This document shows, piece after piece, positions 55,408 to 63,155 of a stretch of 64,000 bases of DNA; position 1 is the first letter of the stretch, and each line of letters opens with the position of its first letter. This DNA is from Roseivivax sp. GX 12232 (GTDB lineage Bacteria; Pseudomonadota; Alphaproteobacteria; Rhodobacterales; Rhodobacteraceae): positions 62,001 to 126,000 of the forward strand of contig NZ_JAJSEC010000006.1 in the NCBI RefSeq assembly GCF_021272185.1, written 5' to 3'. The translations under genes were made by a program, and so were the position numbers. The notes under the pieces are model-generated. The model searched no databases and was not told where the DNA came from. It saw only the letters and a list, made by a program, of their open reading frames with translations.

Positions 55408-56226
55408 TCAGTCATGCGACACCCCCAGGTAGGCATCGATCACGTCCTGGTTGCCGCGCACCTCGTCGGGCGTGCCGTCGCCGATCTTCTTGCCGTAATC
55501 CATGACGACCACCCGGTCGGAGAGGTCCATGACCACGCCCATGTCGTGCTCGATCAGCGCGATGGTGGTGCCGAACTCGTCGTTCACGTCCAGGATGAAG
55601 CGGCTCATGTCCTCCTTCTCCTCGACGTTCATGCCCGCCATGGGCTCGTCGAGCAGCAGGAGCGAGGGCTCCGCGGCCAGCGCGCGGGCCAGTTCGACCC
55701 GCTTCTTGAGGCCGTAGGGCAGCCGCCCGACCGGCGTCTTGCGGATGTTCTGGATCTCGAGGAAGTCGATCACGCGCTCGACCTTCTCGCGGTTGTCCAT
55801 CTCCTCGTCGCGGGCGCGGCCAAACCAGAGCGCCTGCGAGAAGACGCCCGAATGCATGTGGGTCAGCCGCCCGGTCATCACGTTGTCGAGCACGGTCATG
55901 CCCTCGAAGAGCGCGATGTTCTGGAAGGTCCGGGCGACGCCCATGCGGGCGACCTCGAAGGGCTTCATCTGCGGGCGCTTGGAGCCCTTGTAGAAGACCT
56001 CGCCCTCGGAGGGCGTGTAGAAGCCCGAGATCACGTTCAGCATCGAGGATTTGCCGGCCCCGTTCGGGCCGATGATGGCGCGGATCTCGCCTTCGCGGAT
56101 GTCGAAGGAGATGTCGTTGATCGCCACCACGCCGCCGAAGCGCAGGGTGATGTTCTTCATCTCCATCAGCACGCCGCCGATCTGGCGGCCGTCGGCCGTG
56201 GTGTAGCCTTCGGAGCTGTCAAGCAT
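55408..56226 (-). CDS. HAAT-family ABC transporter ATPase (LivG-like)
   Basis: A 272-residue ATPase. Walker A is RAIIGPNGAGKSSMLNVISG; signature RLPYGLKKRVELARALAAEP; Walker B SLLLLDEPMAGMNVEEKEDM. AGGAGAGCACCC precedes the ATG at 56226. The C terminus is cut near VIDAYLGVSHD, where standard LivG ends. It is 69 bases downstream of the acyl-CoA ligase gene. Confidence 0.93.
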   Translation of the reverse strand: MLDSSEGYTTADGRQIGGVLMEMKNITLRFGGVVAINDISFDIREGEIRAIIGPNGAGKSSMLNVISGFYTPSEGEVFYKGSKRPQMKPFEVARMGVARTFQNIALFEGMTVLDNVMTGRLTHMHSGVFSQALWFGRARDEEMDNREKVERVIDFLEIQNIRKTPVGRLPYGLKKRVELARALAAEPSLLLLDEPMAGMNVEEKEDMSRFILDVNDEFGTTIALIEHDMGVVMDLSDRVVVMDYGKKIGDGTPDEVRGNQDVIDAYLGVSHD

Positions 56227-56295
56227 GGGTGCTCTCCTTCTCGGGGCGGGCCGGTGTTTGCGGGGCGGGACGGTTTGCGGCGCTGGCGCGGGGGC

Positions 56296-58272
56296 TCATT
56301 CCGCCGCCTCCAGCGTCTTGGCGGTGACCGGCACGACCTTGGGCTCGCGGGCGTAGAGCGTCGCCTTGATCTTGCCCTTGCGGCCGTCCTCGTAGGTCAC
56401 TTCCGTCTCGGTGTAGACGCTGTCGTCGCCGGCATAGAGACCCTCCACCAGGTCGGCGTATTTCTCGGCGATGATCTTGCGGCGCACCTTGCGGGTGCGG
56501 GTCAGCTCGCCGTCGTCGGCGTCCAGCTCCTTGTGCAGCACGAAGAAGCGGTGGATCTGGCAGCCCGAGAGCATCTCGTCCTGGGCGACGCTGGCGTTCA
56601 CCTCCTCGACATGGGCCTGGATGGTGTCGAGCACCTCGCGGTTCTGCGCCAGCTCCTGGTAGCTCGCATAGGCGATGTTGTTGCGCTCGGCCCAGTTGCC
56701 GACGGCGGTCAGGTCGATGTTGATGAAGGCCACGCAGCGGTCGCGGCCCGAGCCGAAGACCACCGCTTCGAGGATGTTGGGATAGAACTTGAGCTTGTTC
56801 TCCACGTATTTCGGCGCGAAGAGCGCCCCGTCGGCCATCTTGCCCACGTCCTTGGCGCGGTCGATGATCCGCAGGTGGCCGGTGTCCTCCTCGATGAAGC
56901 CCGCGTCGCCGGTGGCGACCCAGCCCTCGGGGTCCTTGGTGTCGGCGGTGGACTCGGCGTTCTTGTAGTATTCCACGAAGGTGCCGGGCGAGCGGTAGTA
57001 GACCTCGCCGCTTTCGCCGATCTTCAGCTCGACCCCGGGCGAAGGCACGCCCACCGTGTCCGAGCGGACCTCGCCGTCGGGCTGCTGGGTGATGAAGACC
57101 GAGGCCTCGGTCTGGCCGTAGAGCTGTTTGAGGTTGATCCCGAGCGCGCGGTAGAAATCGAAGATCTCCGGGCCGATCGCCTCGCCGGCGGTATAGCCCA
57201 CGCGCACCCGGCTGAAGCCCAGTGCGTTCTTCAGGGGCCCGTAGACCATGAACTCGCCGAGGCGGTATTTCAGCCGGTCGAGCGCGCCGACGGGATGGCC
57301 GTCGAGGATGCGCGGGCCGATGCCGCGGGCGTGGTTCAGGAAGTAGTGGAAGAGCTTCTGCTTGAGCTTCCCGCTGTCCTCCATGCGGATCATGATCTGC
57401 GTCAGCTGCGTCTCGAAGACCCGCGGCGGCGCGAAGTAGTAGGAGGGCGCGATCTCGCGCAGGTCGGTCATCATCGTGTCCGCGCTTTCGGGACAATTGA
57501 CGCAGAAGGCCGCCCAATAGGCCTGCCCGATCGAGAAGATGAAGTCGCCGACCCAGGCCATGGGCAGATAGGCCAGCACTTCCTCGCTCTCGCTCAGGTG
57601 GTCGAAGCTGCAGGAGGCCTTGGCGGTCTCGATGATGTTGCGGTTGGACAGCACCACGCCCTTGGGCTTGCCGGTGGTGCCCGAGGTATAGAGCATCACG
57701 CAGGTGTCGTCGTAGCCGATCGCCTCTTCGCGGGCCTTCAGCTCGGCGCCCAGCTCGGAGCGCGCGGCGCGGCCCTCGGCCTGCACCTGGTCGAAGGCGA
57801 AAAGCGCCGAATGGTCGTATTTCCGCAGGCCCCGCGGGTCGAGGTAGATCATCCGCTCGAACTCGGGCAGCCGGTCCTGGATCTCGATCACCTTGTCGAC
57901 CTGTTCCTGGTCGCTGGCGATCACCAGCTTGGCGCCGCAGTGATCGAGCACATAGGCCATCTCTTCGGCGACCGCGTCCTGGTAGAGCGGCACCGGGATC
58001 GCGCCGACCATCTCGGCGGCGACGACGGACCAGTAGAGATACGGACGGTTGCGGCCGATGATGGCGATGAAGTCGCCCTTCTGGACGCCCATCTTGAGCA
58101 GCCCCAGCGCCAGCGCCTCGATCTCGTCGGCGGCCTCGGACCAGCTCCAGCTTTGCCAGATGCCGAATTCCTTTTCGCGGTAGGCCGGGCGCGATCCGAA
58201 ACGCGCCGCGTTGCGCCGCAACAGTGCGGGAACCGACCGCAGGTCGCCTGCGGCCTCGGACGATTGTGCCAA
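56296..58272 (-). CDS. Long-chain acyl-CoA synthetase (AMP-dependent ligase)
   Basis: A 658-residue adenylating ligase of the long-chain ACS class. The P-loop is VMLYTSGTTGKPKGVVLSN (about residue 193). FGKTE-type and YGQTEASVFITQQPDGEVR motifs hold the adenylate. The C-terminal part has GYRSPGTF-like and DAGFIEEDTGHLRIIDRAKD segments. It makes acyl-CoA from a fatty or aryl acid. It is the first gene of the importer cluster, so it probably activates the transported acid. The start is MAQSSEAAGDLRSVP with GGAGGAGAAAG upstream. Confidence 0.92.
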   Translation of the reverse strand: MAQSSEAAGDLRSVPALLRRNAARFGSRPAYREKEFGIWQSWSWSEAADEIEALALGLLKMGVQKGDFIAIIGRNRPYLYWSVVAAEMVGAIPVPLYQDAVAEEMAYVLDHCGAKLVIASDQEQVDKVIEIQDRLPEFERMIYLDPRGLRKYDHSALFAFDQVQAEGRAARSELGAELKAREEAIGYDDTCVMLYTSGTTGKPKGVVLSNRNIIETAKASCSFDHLSESEEVLAYLPMAWVGDFIFSIGQAYWAAFCVNCPESADTMMTDLREIAPSYYFAPPRVFETQLTQIMIRMEDSGKLKQKLFHYFLNHARGIGPRILDGHPVGALDRLKYRLGEFMVYGPLKNALGFSRVRVGYTAGEAIGPEIFDFYRALGINLKQLYGQTEASVFITQQPDGEVRSDTVGVPSPGVELKIGESGEVYYRSPGTFVEYYKNAESTADTKDPEGWVATGDAGFIEEDTGHLRIIDRAKDVGKMADGALFAPKYVENKLKFYPNILEAVVFGSGRDRCVAFINIDLTAVGNWAERNNIAYASYQELAQNREVLDTIQAHVEEVNASVAQDEMLSGCQIHRFFVLHKELDADDGELTRTRKVRRKIIAEKYADLVEGLYAGDDSVYTETEVTYEDGRKGKIKATLYAREPKVVPVTAKTLEAAE

Positions 58273-58426
58273 ACTTTCTCCTCCCCGGAGGCCGTTTACC
58301 AGCCCCTCTCAGCCAAGACCGGCGGGGGTTGCCGCCGGGTCCTCCACAAGGCTCGGAATGTATTAGGTCCGCTGCGGACCCTCCGGTCAAGGCTCGCGTG
58401 ACGCTTCGGGGAAAAAAATTGAACGG

Positions 58427-58441
58427 GCATTAAATTAATGC
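58427..58441. promoter_or_regulatory. Palindromic operator candidate for the importer-ligase cluster
   Basis: GCATTAA-A-TTAATGC is a perfect 15-base inverted repeat, the only A+T-rich palindrome in this spacer, 155 bases before the ligase start. It resembles a regulator-binding site, for example of the TetR or GntR type. No regulator gene is adjacent. Confidence 0.45.
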
Positions 58442-58585
58442 AGTGAGAAGCGGCGGATGCGGGGGCCGCGGGCCCGGTTAAAATCCGCGTGATGCAGGGA
58501 AAATTCGCCAAAACCGGCATACATTTTGGCCTGTGGATGATTCGGCCCGGCACGCACGGCAGGGGGGCTGCGGGCGCTGGTGGCG

Positions 58586-58744
58586 CTACCAGACCATGGG
58601 CCGGAGCAGCGGCAGGACAAGCGCGGCGGCCACGCCGACACCCACGCCCAGCGCCAGCCGCATCCAAGCGCGCCCCAGCCGGTGCGACAGGAGCGAGAGG
58701 CAACCGCAGATCGCGGCGTAATAGGTGACCGAAACCGGGTCCAT
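58586..58744 (-). CDS. Small membrane protein, 52 residues
   Basis: A short ORF missed by length cut-offs. The start ATG at 58744 gives MDPVSVTYYAAICGCLSLLS, then HRLGRAWMRLALGVGVGVAA and ALVLPLLRPMVW. Two hydrophobic segments (about residues 5-20 and 28-47) flank a basic HRLGRAW loop, so it would span the membrane twice. The ribosome site is weak. I do not recognise it. It lies downstream of the formate dehydrogenase alpha gene on the same strand, 262 bases away. Confidence 0.6.
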   Translation of the reverse strand: MDPVSVTYYAAICGCLSLLSHRLGRAWMRLALGVGVGVAAALVLPLLRPMVW

Positions 58745-59006
58745 CGGAGCAGTCTAGGCCAGCCCCGCCCACCGGTCCAGCGCGGGGGTTTGGGGCTGGT
58801 CGGCAGTGTCGCGCGCGGAGAGAGGGTCGCCAGCCGTTCCTTGCGAGGAGACGGCCCCGCCAGAGGGCGCGGAGCCACGCGCTGCACGGGAAAGCAGCCC
58901 GGCCAGCACGTCGGGCGCAGGCATCTACCCCCCTCTCCGCCTCTCAGCCTCCAAGGCGTCCGCCCCGGCCAACCCGCACCCGACGGGCCGTGCCGCAGCC
59001 CCCGCC

Positions 59007-61790
59007 CTACTCCGCCGCCGCGCGGGTCTCGGCGGCTTCGATCCGCACCGCGGAATACTTGAACTCGGGGATCTTGCCGAAGGGATCGAGCTGCGGGTTG
59101 GTCAGCACGTTGGCCGCCGCCTCGACAAAGGCGAAGGGCATGAAGGCCGTGCCCGGCGCCACGTTTCGGTCGGCCCGGGCCATGACCTCGAGGCTGCCGC
59201 GCCGGGTCGTCAGCCGCACCAGCCCACCCGGGGCCACGCCCATCTCGCGCAGGGTCGCGGGATGCAGCGAACAGGTCGCCTCGGGCTCCACCGCGTCGAG
59301 CGTCACCGACCGCCGGGTCATCGAGCCGGTGTGCCAATGCTCGAGCTGCCGCCCGGTGATCAGGATCATCGGGTAATCCGCGTCCGGCGTCTCGGCCGGC
59401 GGGGTGACGCGGGCGGGGGTGAACTTGGCTCGGCCCGCGCGGCGCGGGAAGCCGTCGCCGAAGACCACCGACTGGCCTGGGTCCTCGGGGCCGAGGCAGG
59501 GGTAGCTCACCGCGCCCTCGGCCTCGAGCCGCTTCCAGGTGATGTGGTGCAGCGCCCGCATCGACATCTTCATCTCGTCGAAGACCTCGCGCGGGTCGTC
59601 GTAATCCCAGTCGAGCCCGATGCCGCGCGCCAGGTCGACCAGGATCTCCCAGTCCTGCCGGGCCTCGCCCGGAGGCGTCACCGCCTGGCGCACCACCTGC
59701 ACCGTGCGGTTGGTGTTGGTCACCGTGCCGGACTTCTCGTAGAGCGCCGAGGCCGGCAGGATCACATCGGCGAACATCGCCGTCTCGGTCAGGAAGATGT
59801 CCTGCACCACCAGGTGATCGAGCTTGGCCAGCGCCCGGCGGGCGTGGTCGACGTCGGGGTCGGACATGGCCGGGTTCTCGCCCAGCACATACATGCCGCG
59901 GATCTCGCCGCGGTAGACCCGGTCCATGATCTCGACCACGGTCAGCCCCGGTTCGGCGTCGATCTCGGTGCCGCGCCAGATGTGGCGGAAGAGCTCGCGC
60001 ACTTCGCGGTCGGTCACCGACTGGTAGTCCGGCATGACCTGCGGGATCAGCCCCGCGTCCGAGGCACCCTGCACGTTGTTCTGACCGCGCAGGGGATGCA
60101 GCCCGGTGCCCGGCCGCCCGACGTGTCCGCAAAGCAGCGCCAGCGAGATCAGGCAGCGCGAGTTGTCGGTGCCGTGAATGTGCTGGCTGACGCCCATGCC
60201 CCAGAAGATCATCCCCGAGCGGGCCCGCGCGAAGCTGCGCGCGACGGTGCGGATGGTCTCGGCGTCGATGCCGCAGATCTCGGCCATCTTCTCGGGCGGG
60301 AAGGCGCGGATGTGGTCGCGGAACTCGAAGAAGCCCTCGGTGAAGCCCTGGACGTATTGCAGGTCGTAGAGCTTCTCCTCGACGATCACATGCATCATGG
60401 CGTTCAGCAGCGCCACGTCGGTGCCGGGGCGGAATTGCAGGTTGTGGGCTGCGTGGCGCTTCAGCCCGTTCTGCAGCCGCGGGTCGATGACGATGAGCTC
60501 GCCGCCGCGCTTGGCGAACTGCTTGAAATAGGTCGCGGCGACGGGGTGGTTCTCGGTCGGGTTGGCGCCGATCACGATCGCGATGTCGGCGTTCTCGATC
60601 TCGTTGAAGCTGGCGGTCACCGCGCCCGAGCCCACGTTCTCCATCAGCGCGGCCACCGAGGAGGCGTGGCAGAGCCGGGTGCAATGGTCGACGTTGTTGT
60701 GGCCGAAGCCCTGGCGGATCAGCTTCTGGAAGAGATAGGCCTCTTCGTTGGTGCATTTGGCCGAGCCGAAGCCCGCCACCGCGCGGCCGCCGTAATAGGA
60801 GCGGATGTCCACCAGCCCGTGCGCGGCGACCTCGAGCGCCTCTTCCCAGCTCGCCTCGCGGAAATGCGTCCAGGGATCGGCGGGGTCGACGTTCAGCCCC
60901 TTGTCCGGCGCGTCCTTGCGGCGGATCAGCGGCTTGGTCAGCCGGTGGGCGTGGCGGATGTAGTCGAAGCCGAAGCGGCCCTTGACGCAGAGCCGGCCTT
61001 CGTTGGCGGGGCCGTTGATGCCCTCGACGTCGCGCACCTGGCCGTCCTTGATCTTCAGCGAGACCTGGCAGCCGACCCCGCAGAAGGCGCAGACCGAGGC
61101 GACCTCTTCGTCGTAATCCGCGCTGTCACCGACCTCCTGGGCGTCGAGCACCGAGGCCGGCATCAGCGCACCGGTCGGGCAGGCCTGCACGCATTCGCCG
61201 CAGGCCACGCAGGTCGAGGCGCCCATCGGGTCGTCCTGGTCGAAAACCGGAAACGCGTCATGCCCGCGCCCGCCCATGCCGAGGACGTCGTTGACCTGCA
61301 CGTCGCGGCAGGCCCGGACGCAGAGATTGCACTGGATGCAGGCATCGAGGTTGACCCGCATGGCCACATGGCTGTCGTCAAGGAGCGGGATGCGGTCGGC
61401 CTCGAGCGTCGGGAAGCGGCTTTCCGCGACCCCCGCGGCCTCGGCCATCTTCCAGAACTGCGAGGAGCGGTCATGCGCGGCCGCCTGTTCCGGCTGGTCG
61501 GCCATGAGCATCTCGATCACCAGCCGCCGGGCGCTTTCGGCGCGCGGGGTGGCGGTGCGGACCTCCATGCCCTCGGTCGCAGTGCGGATGCAGGAGGCGG
61601 CCAGCGTGCGCTCGCCCTCGATCTCGACCATGCAGGCGCGGCAGTTGCCGTCCGGCGCATAGCCCGGCTCGGGCCGGTGGCAGAGATGCGGGATCACCAG
61701 GCCCCGGCCATGCGCCGCCTCCCAGATCGTGGTGCCTGCGGGCACCTCGACCGTATCGCCGTCGAGCGTGAAGCGGATCGTCTCTGCCAT
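59007..61790 (-). CDS. Formate dehydrogenase alpha subunit (molybdopterin, FdsA-like)
   Basis: A 927-residue Mo/W-pterin enzyme. GGGAGGACGACC precedes ATG 61790 (MAETIRFTLDGDTVEVPAGT). N-terminal 2Fe-2S: HLCHRPEPGY and NCRACMVEIEG. Two 4Fe-4S clusters: CIQCNLCVRACRD and CVACGECVQACP. Then CAFCGVGCQVSLKI with RLCVKGRFGF, the pterin-domain cluster. The Mo ligand is the Cys of HCTRLCHASSVAAL (about residue 373), with the His next to it. It lacks partner genes for the NAD-linked subunits (FdsB, FdsG) and for the maturation protein FdsC nearby. Confidence 0.93.
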   Translation of the reverse strand: MAETIRFTLDGDTVEVPAGTTIWEAAHGRGLVIPHLCHRPEPGYAPDGNCRACMVEIEGERTLAASCIRTATEGMEVRTATPRAESARRLVIEMLMADQPEQAAAHDRSSQFWKMAEAAGVAESRFPTLEADRIPLLDDSHVAMRVNLDACIQCNLCVRACRDVQVNDVLGMGGRGHDAFPVFDQDDPMGASTCVACGECVQACPTGALMPASVLDAQEVGDSADYDEEVASVCAFCGVGCQVSLKIKDGQVRDVEGINGPANEGRLCVKGRFGFDYIRHAHRLTKPLIRRKDAPDKGLNVDPADPWTHFREASWEEALEVAAHGLVDIRSYYGGRAVAGFGSAKCTNEEAYLFQKLIRQGFGHNNVDHCTRLCHASSVAALMENVGSGAVTASFNEIENADIAIVIGANPTENHPVAATYFKQFAKRGGELIVIDPRLQNGLKRHAAHNLQFRPGTDVALLNAMMHVIVEEKLYDLQYVQGFTEGFFEFRDHIRAFPPEKMAEICGIDAETIRTVARSFARARSGMIFWGMGVSQHIHGTDNSRCLISLALLCGHVGRPGTGLHPLRGQNNVQGASDAGLIPQVMPDYQSVTDREVRELFRHIWRGTEIDAEPGLTVVEIMDRVYRGEIRGMYVLGENPAMSDPDVDHARRALAKLDHLVVQDIFLTETAMFADVILPASALYEKSGTVTNTNRTVQVVRQAVTPPGEARQDWEILVDLARGIGLDWDYDDPREVFDEMKMSMRALHHITWKRLEAEGAVSYPCLGPEDPGQSVVFGDGFPRRAGRAKFTPARVTPPAETPDADYPMILITGRQLEHWHTGSMTRRSVTLDAVEPEATCSLHPATLREMGVAPGGLVRLTTRRGSLEVMARADRNVAPGTAFMPFAFVEAAANVLTNPQLDPFGKIPEFKYSAVRIEAAETRAAAE

Positions 61791-61982
61791 GGTCGTCCTC
61801 CCGGTCTGACCCCGGGTGTAGCGGCTTCCTCCGCGCCCTGCCCGGGTCATTTCCGACGCCTCGGCCGGATTTTGCGCCCTGGGGTTTCCGATCCGCGTCG
61901 CTCCGAGCGGGCCGGCGGACGGTTTTCCCCGACGCCGCCATAGGATAACCGGTCGGGGCATTCCCCAACAAGGCGGCGCAGC

Positions 61983-62639
61983 ATGACCCAGATCCTTCTT
62001 GTCCGGCACGGGCAGGCCAATTCCGCCGCCCGCGACGAGGCCGATTACGACCGGCTGAGCCCCCTGGGCCGCGAACAGGCGCGCTGGCTCGGGGCGCATC
62101 TGCGCGACTGCGGCGAGCGCTTCGCGCGGGCGACCTCGGGGACGCTGCGCCGCCAGGCCGAGACCCTGCGCGAGATGGATGTGGCCGAGACCGCGCCCGA
62201 GCAGGACCCGCGGCTGAACGAGCTCGAGTATTTCACCATGGCCCAGGCCTTCGAGGCGGAACACGGGGTGCCCATGCCGCCCGACCGCCCGGCCTTCCTG
62301 CGCCATCTGCCGGCGATGTTCGGCGCCTGGTCGCGCGGCGAGATCGCCGGCGCGCCGGAACCCTTCGAGGCCTTCGAGACCCGGGTGGCCGAAGCCCTGG
62401 CCGACCTGGCGCGCGGGCGCGGGCCGGTGGTGGCGGTGACCTCGGGCGGGGTGATCGGCATGGCGCTGAAGGTGGCGCTGCGGCTCGACGTGGCGGCGCT
62501 GTCGCATCTCTGCCTGTCGATCGAGAACAGCTCGATCCACCGGCTGATGGTGCTGCCCGAGGGGCTGGCGCTGGCGCAGTTCAACGCCTGCCCGCATCTC
62601 GAGCCGCGCGGGCGGCGGCAGTCGCGCACGCATCTCTGA
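61983..62639 (+). CDS. Histidine phosphatase family protein
   Basis: A 218-residue phosphoglycerate-mutase-like phosphatase. The RHG motif is ILLVRHGQANSAARDEADYD, with LSPLGREQARWLGAHLRDCG, and the second His is in VVAVTSGGVIGMAL-like context (SGG rather than the usual THG/SHG), which is a departure to note. The Arg/Glu pair is present. Substrate unknown; family members act on phosphosugars or phosphoproteins. It is divergent from the formate dehydrogenase gene by about 190 bases. Confidence 0.88.
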   Translation: MTQILLVRHGQANSAARDEADYDRLSPLGREQARWLGAHLRDCGERFARATSGTLRRQAETLREMDVAETAPEQDPRLNELEYFTMAQAFEAEHGVPMPPDRPAFLRHLPAMFGAWSRGEIAGAPEPFEAFETRVAEALADLARGRGPVVAVTSGGVIGMALKVALRLDVAALSHLCLSIENSSIHRLMVLPEGLALAQFNACPHLEPRGRRQSRTHL

Positions 62640-62687
62640 GGCGGGAACACGCTTGATTTTGGGCGCCGCCCCTCGCAAGTTTTGAGG

Positions 62688-63029
62688 ATGAACTCGCTCA
62701 CGCCCTTTCCCGGCCGCCCCGAGCACACCGAGACGGTGATGTTCCATCGCATCGAGTTGAACGAAATCCTGTCGATCTACGGGCGCATGGTCGCGGCCGG
62801 GGAATGGCGGGACTACGGCATCTCCTCGCTGCGCGACGCGGCGGTCTTCTCGGTCTTCCGCCGGGCGGCGGAACACCCGATCTACCGCATCGAGAAACGC
62901 CCGAAGCTGCGCAACCGGCAGGGCATGTATTCGGTGCTAGGCATGGACGGACAAGTGCTGAAGCGCGGGCAGGATCTGCGCGCGGTGCTGCGGGTGCTGG
63001 AGCGCAAGCTGATCCGCGCGGTGGAGTGA
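62688..63029 (+). CDS. DUF2794 domain protein
   Basis: A 113-residue cytosolic protein. The ATG at 62688 gives MNSLTPFPGRPEHTETVMFH; a TTG two codons earlier is possible. The DUF2794 core is FHRIELNEILSIYGRMVAAG, EWRDYGISSLRDAAVFSVFR and YRIEKRPKLRNRQGMYSV. The family is alphaproteobacterial, function unknown. About 50 bases separate it from the histidine phosphatase, so the two may be co-transcribed. Confidence 0.92.
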   Translation: MNSLTPFPGRPEHTETVMFHRIELNEILSIYGRMVAAGEWRDYGISSLRDAAVFSVFRRAAEHPIYRIEKRPKLRNRQGMYSVLGMDGQVLKRGQDLRAVLRVLERKLIRAVE

Positions 63030-63103
63030 CGGGGGCTGTGTGATGGGGAGCGATGGGGGCGGCGCGGCCGGGGCCGCGCGCCGTTTGATCGCCCCTTCCT
63101 AGG

Positions 63104-63155
63104 TAACGATCTTATCTAAGATCGTTATCGAAACCCTTTAATTAAAGGTTTCGAT
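63104..63155. repeat. Two adjacent A+T-rich palindromes between convergent genes
   Basis: TAACGATCTTA and TAAGATCGTTA (63104-63114, 63117-63127) pair perfectly with a 2-base spacer. Then ATCGAAACC-CTTTAA and TTAAAGGTTTCGAT (63127-63155) pair with one bulged C. The stop codon and last codons of the agmatinase-like gene are inside the right arm of the second. Confidence 0.9.

Noticed and set aside
54256..58401. A 1381-residue open frame opposite the importer and ligase genes
   Set aside because: It is antisense to five well-recognised genes on the minus strand. The composition is that of a GC-rich shadow.
58806..61943. A 1045-residue open frame opposite the formate dehydrogenase gene
   Set aside because: It is the antisense of a gene with complete Fe-S and Mo motifs.
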